This document shows, piece by piece, positions 53,608 through 53,703 of a stretch of 53,703 nucleotides of DNA; the stretch's first letter is position 1; every line of letters starts with the position of its first letter. Source of the DNA: Acidobacteriota bacterium (lineage in GTDB: Bacteria > Acidobacteriota > UBA6911); NCBI GenBank assembly GCA_016934295.1, contig JAFGTD010000002.1, forward strand, positions 1-53,703, written 5' to 3'. Made by a program: the position numbers and the translations under genes. The notes below the pieces were generated by a model. It worked only from the letters and a program-made list of their open reading frames with translations. It did no database searches and was not told the origin of the DNA.

Positions 53608-53703
53608 GGATTATTCATGAAGGTTTGCAGCGAGGGGGTGTAGATGGGCGTGGATGCAAGGCTTGCGACCGAGGGCCCCGTGAGGCGTGCCCAACGCTTC
53701 GCG
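53608..53703. repeat. MITE-like repeat, copy B (cut by window edge)
   Basis: From GCGAGGGGG at about 53628 the sequence matches the left half of the rpoB-rpoC spacer element: ATGG-C-TGGATGCAAG, then CTTG, ACCGA, and TGAGGCG, about 45 of 58 positions identical. The right half and the inverted end lie outside the window. ATTCATGAAGG just before it may be part of a larger mobile unit. Confidence 0.6.

Overview
The window is about 53.7 kb of bacterial chromosome, GC-moderate and gene-dense. The best taxonomic signals are a secreted protein of the VWFA-related family typical of Acidobacteriota, directly behind a very large TonB-dependent receptor with an N-terminal carboxypeptidase-regulatory-like domain. 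RpoB also carries a cysteine-rich insertion in its beta lobe. Lipid A genes (lpxB, lpxD), a heptose kinase (hldE1) and a TonB receptor indicate a diderm. I infer an Acidobacteriota member; the class cannot be settled from this window. No rRNA, tRNA, CRISPR array or complete insertion sequence was recognised.

Layout. 1-8.9 kb: rpoB and rpoC (+), separated by a MITE-like repeat and closed by an intrinsic terminator. 8.97-18.3 kb (-): a type IV pilus cluster read as ubiA/mqnP-like, pilB, pilT, pilC, pilS, pilR and pilA. pilA has its own near-perfect sigma-54 promoter and an upstream palindrome. 18.3-18.9 kb: no protein gene, but a candidate structured RNA of about 320 nt (-) with promoter, nested long-range helices and a T7 terminator. 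18.9-19.2 kb: a MoaD/ThiS-like sulfur carrier (-). 19.5-24.0 kb (+): a Cache-type histidine kinase, a sigma-54 activator, and an ECF sigma factor gene that itself has a near-perfect sigma-54 promoter. This suggests a kinase to sigma-54 to ECF cascade. 24.1-30.0 kb (+): a protein like the tail of HerA-type ATPases, mnmA, lpxB, a predicted catalytically dead M1-like peptidase with TPRs, and an ICMT-like methyltransferase. 30.2-38.3 kb (+): an MFS transporter, the TonB receptor/VWFA pair and a SagB-type nitroreductase. 38.3-41.0 kb (-): a short secreted remnant, a DUF1835-methyltransferase fusion and a small four-helix membrane protein. 41.2-48.7 kb (+): a radical SAM enzyme resembling tetraether/membrane-spanning lipid synthases, lpxD, a SprT-like metallopeptidase, pyrE, a zinc-cysteine protein, hldE1 and a secreted helical protein. 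48.7-53.3 kb: an acyl-CoA dehydrogenase (-), a TatD nuclease (+) and a GT-C/TPR membrane protein (-). The window ends inside a second copy of the rpoB-rpoC repeat.

Short dispersed repeats recur between genes: five copies of a hairpin with arms GGGCGAAC/GTTCGCCC, GGGAAAC-type tandem repeats, a GATACCGAT-type repeat and the larger MITE-like unit. Two hairpin copies start exactly at stop codons (pilR and mnmA).

All assignments come from reading the sequence and from memory of protein families. No database search, folding program or expression data was used.
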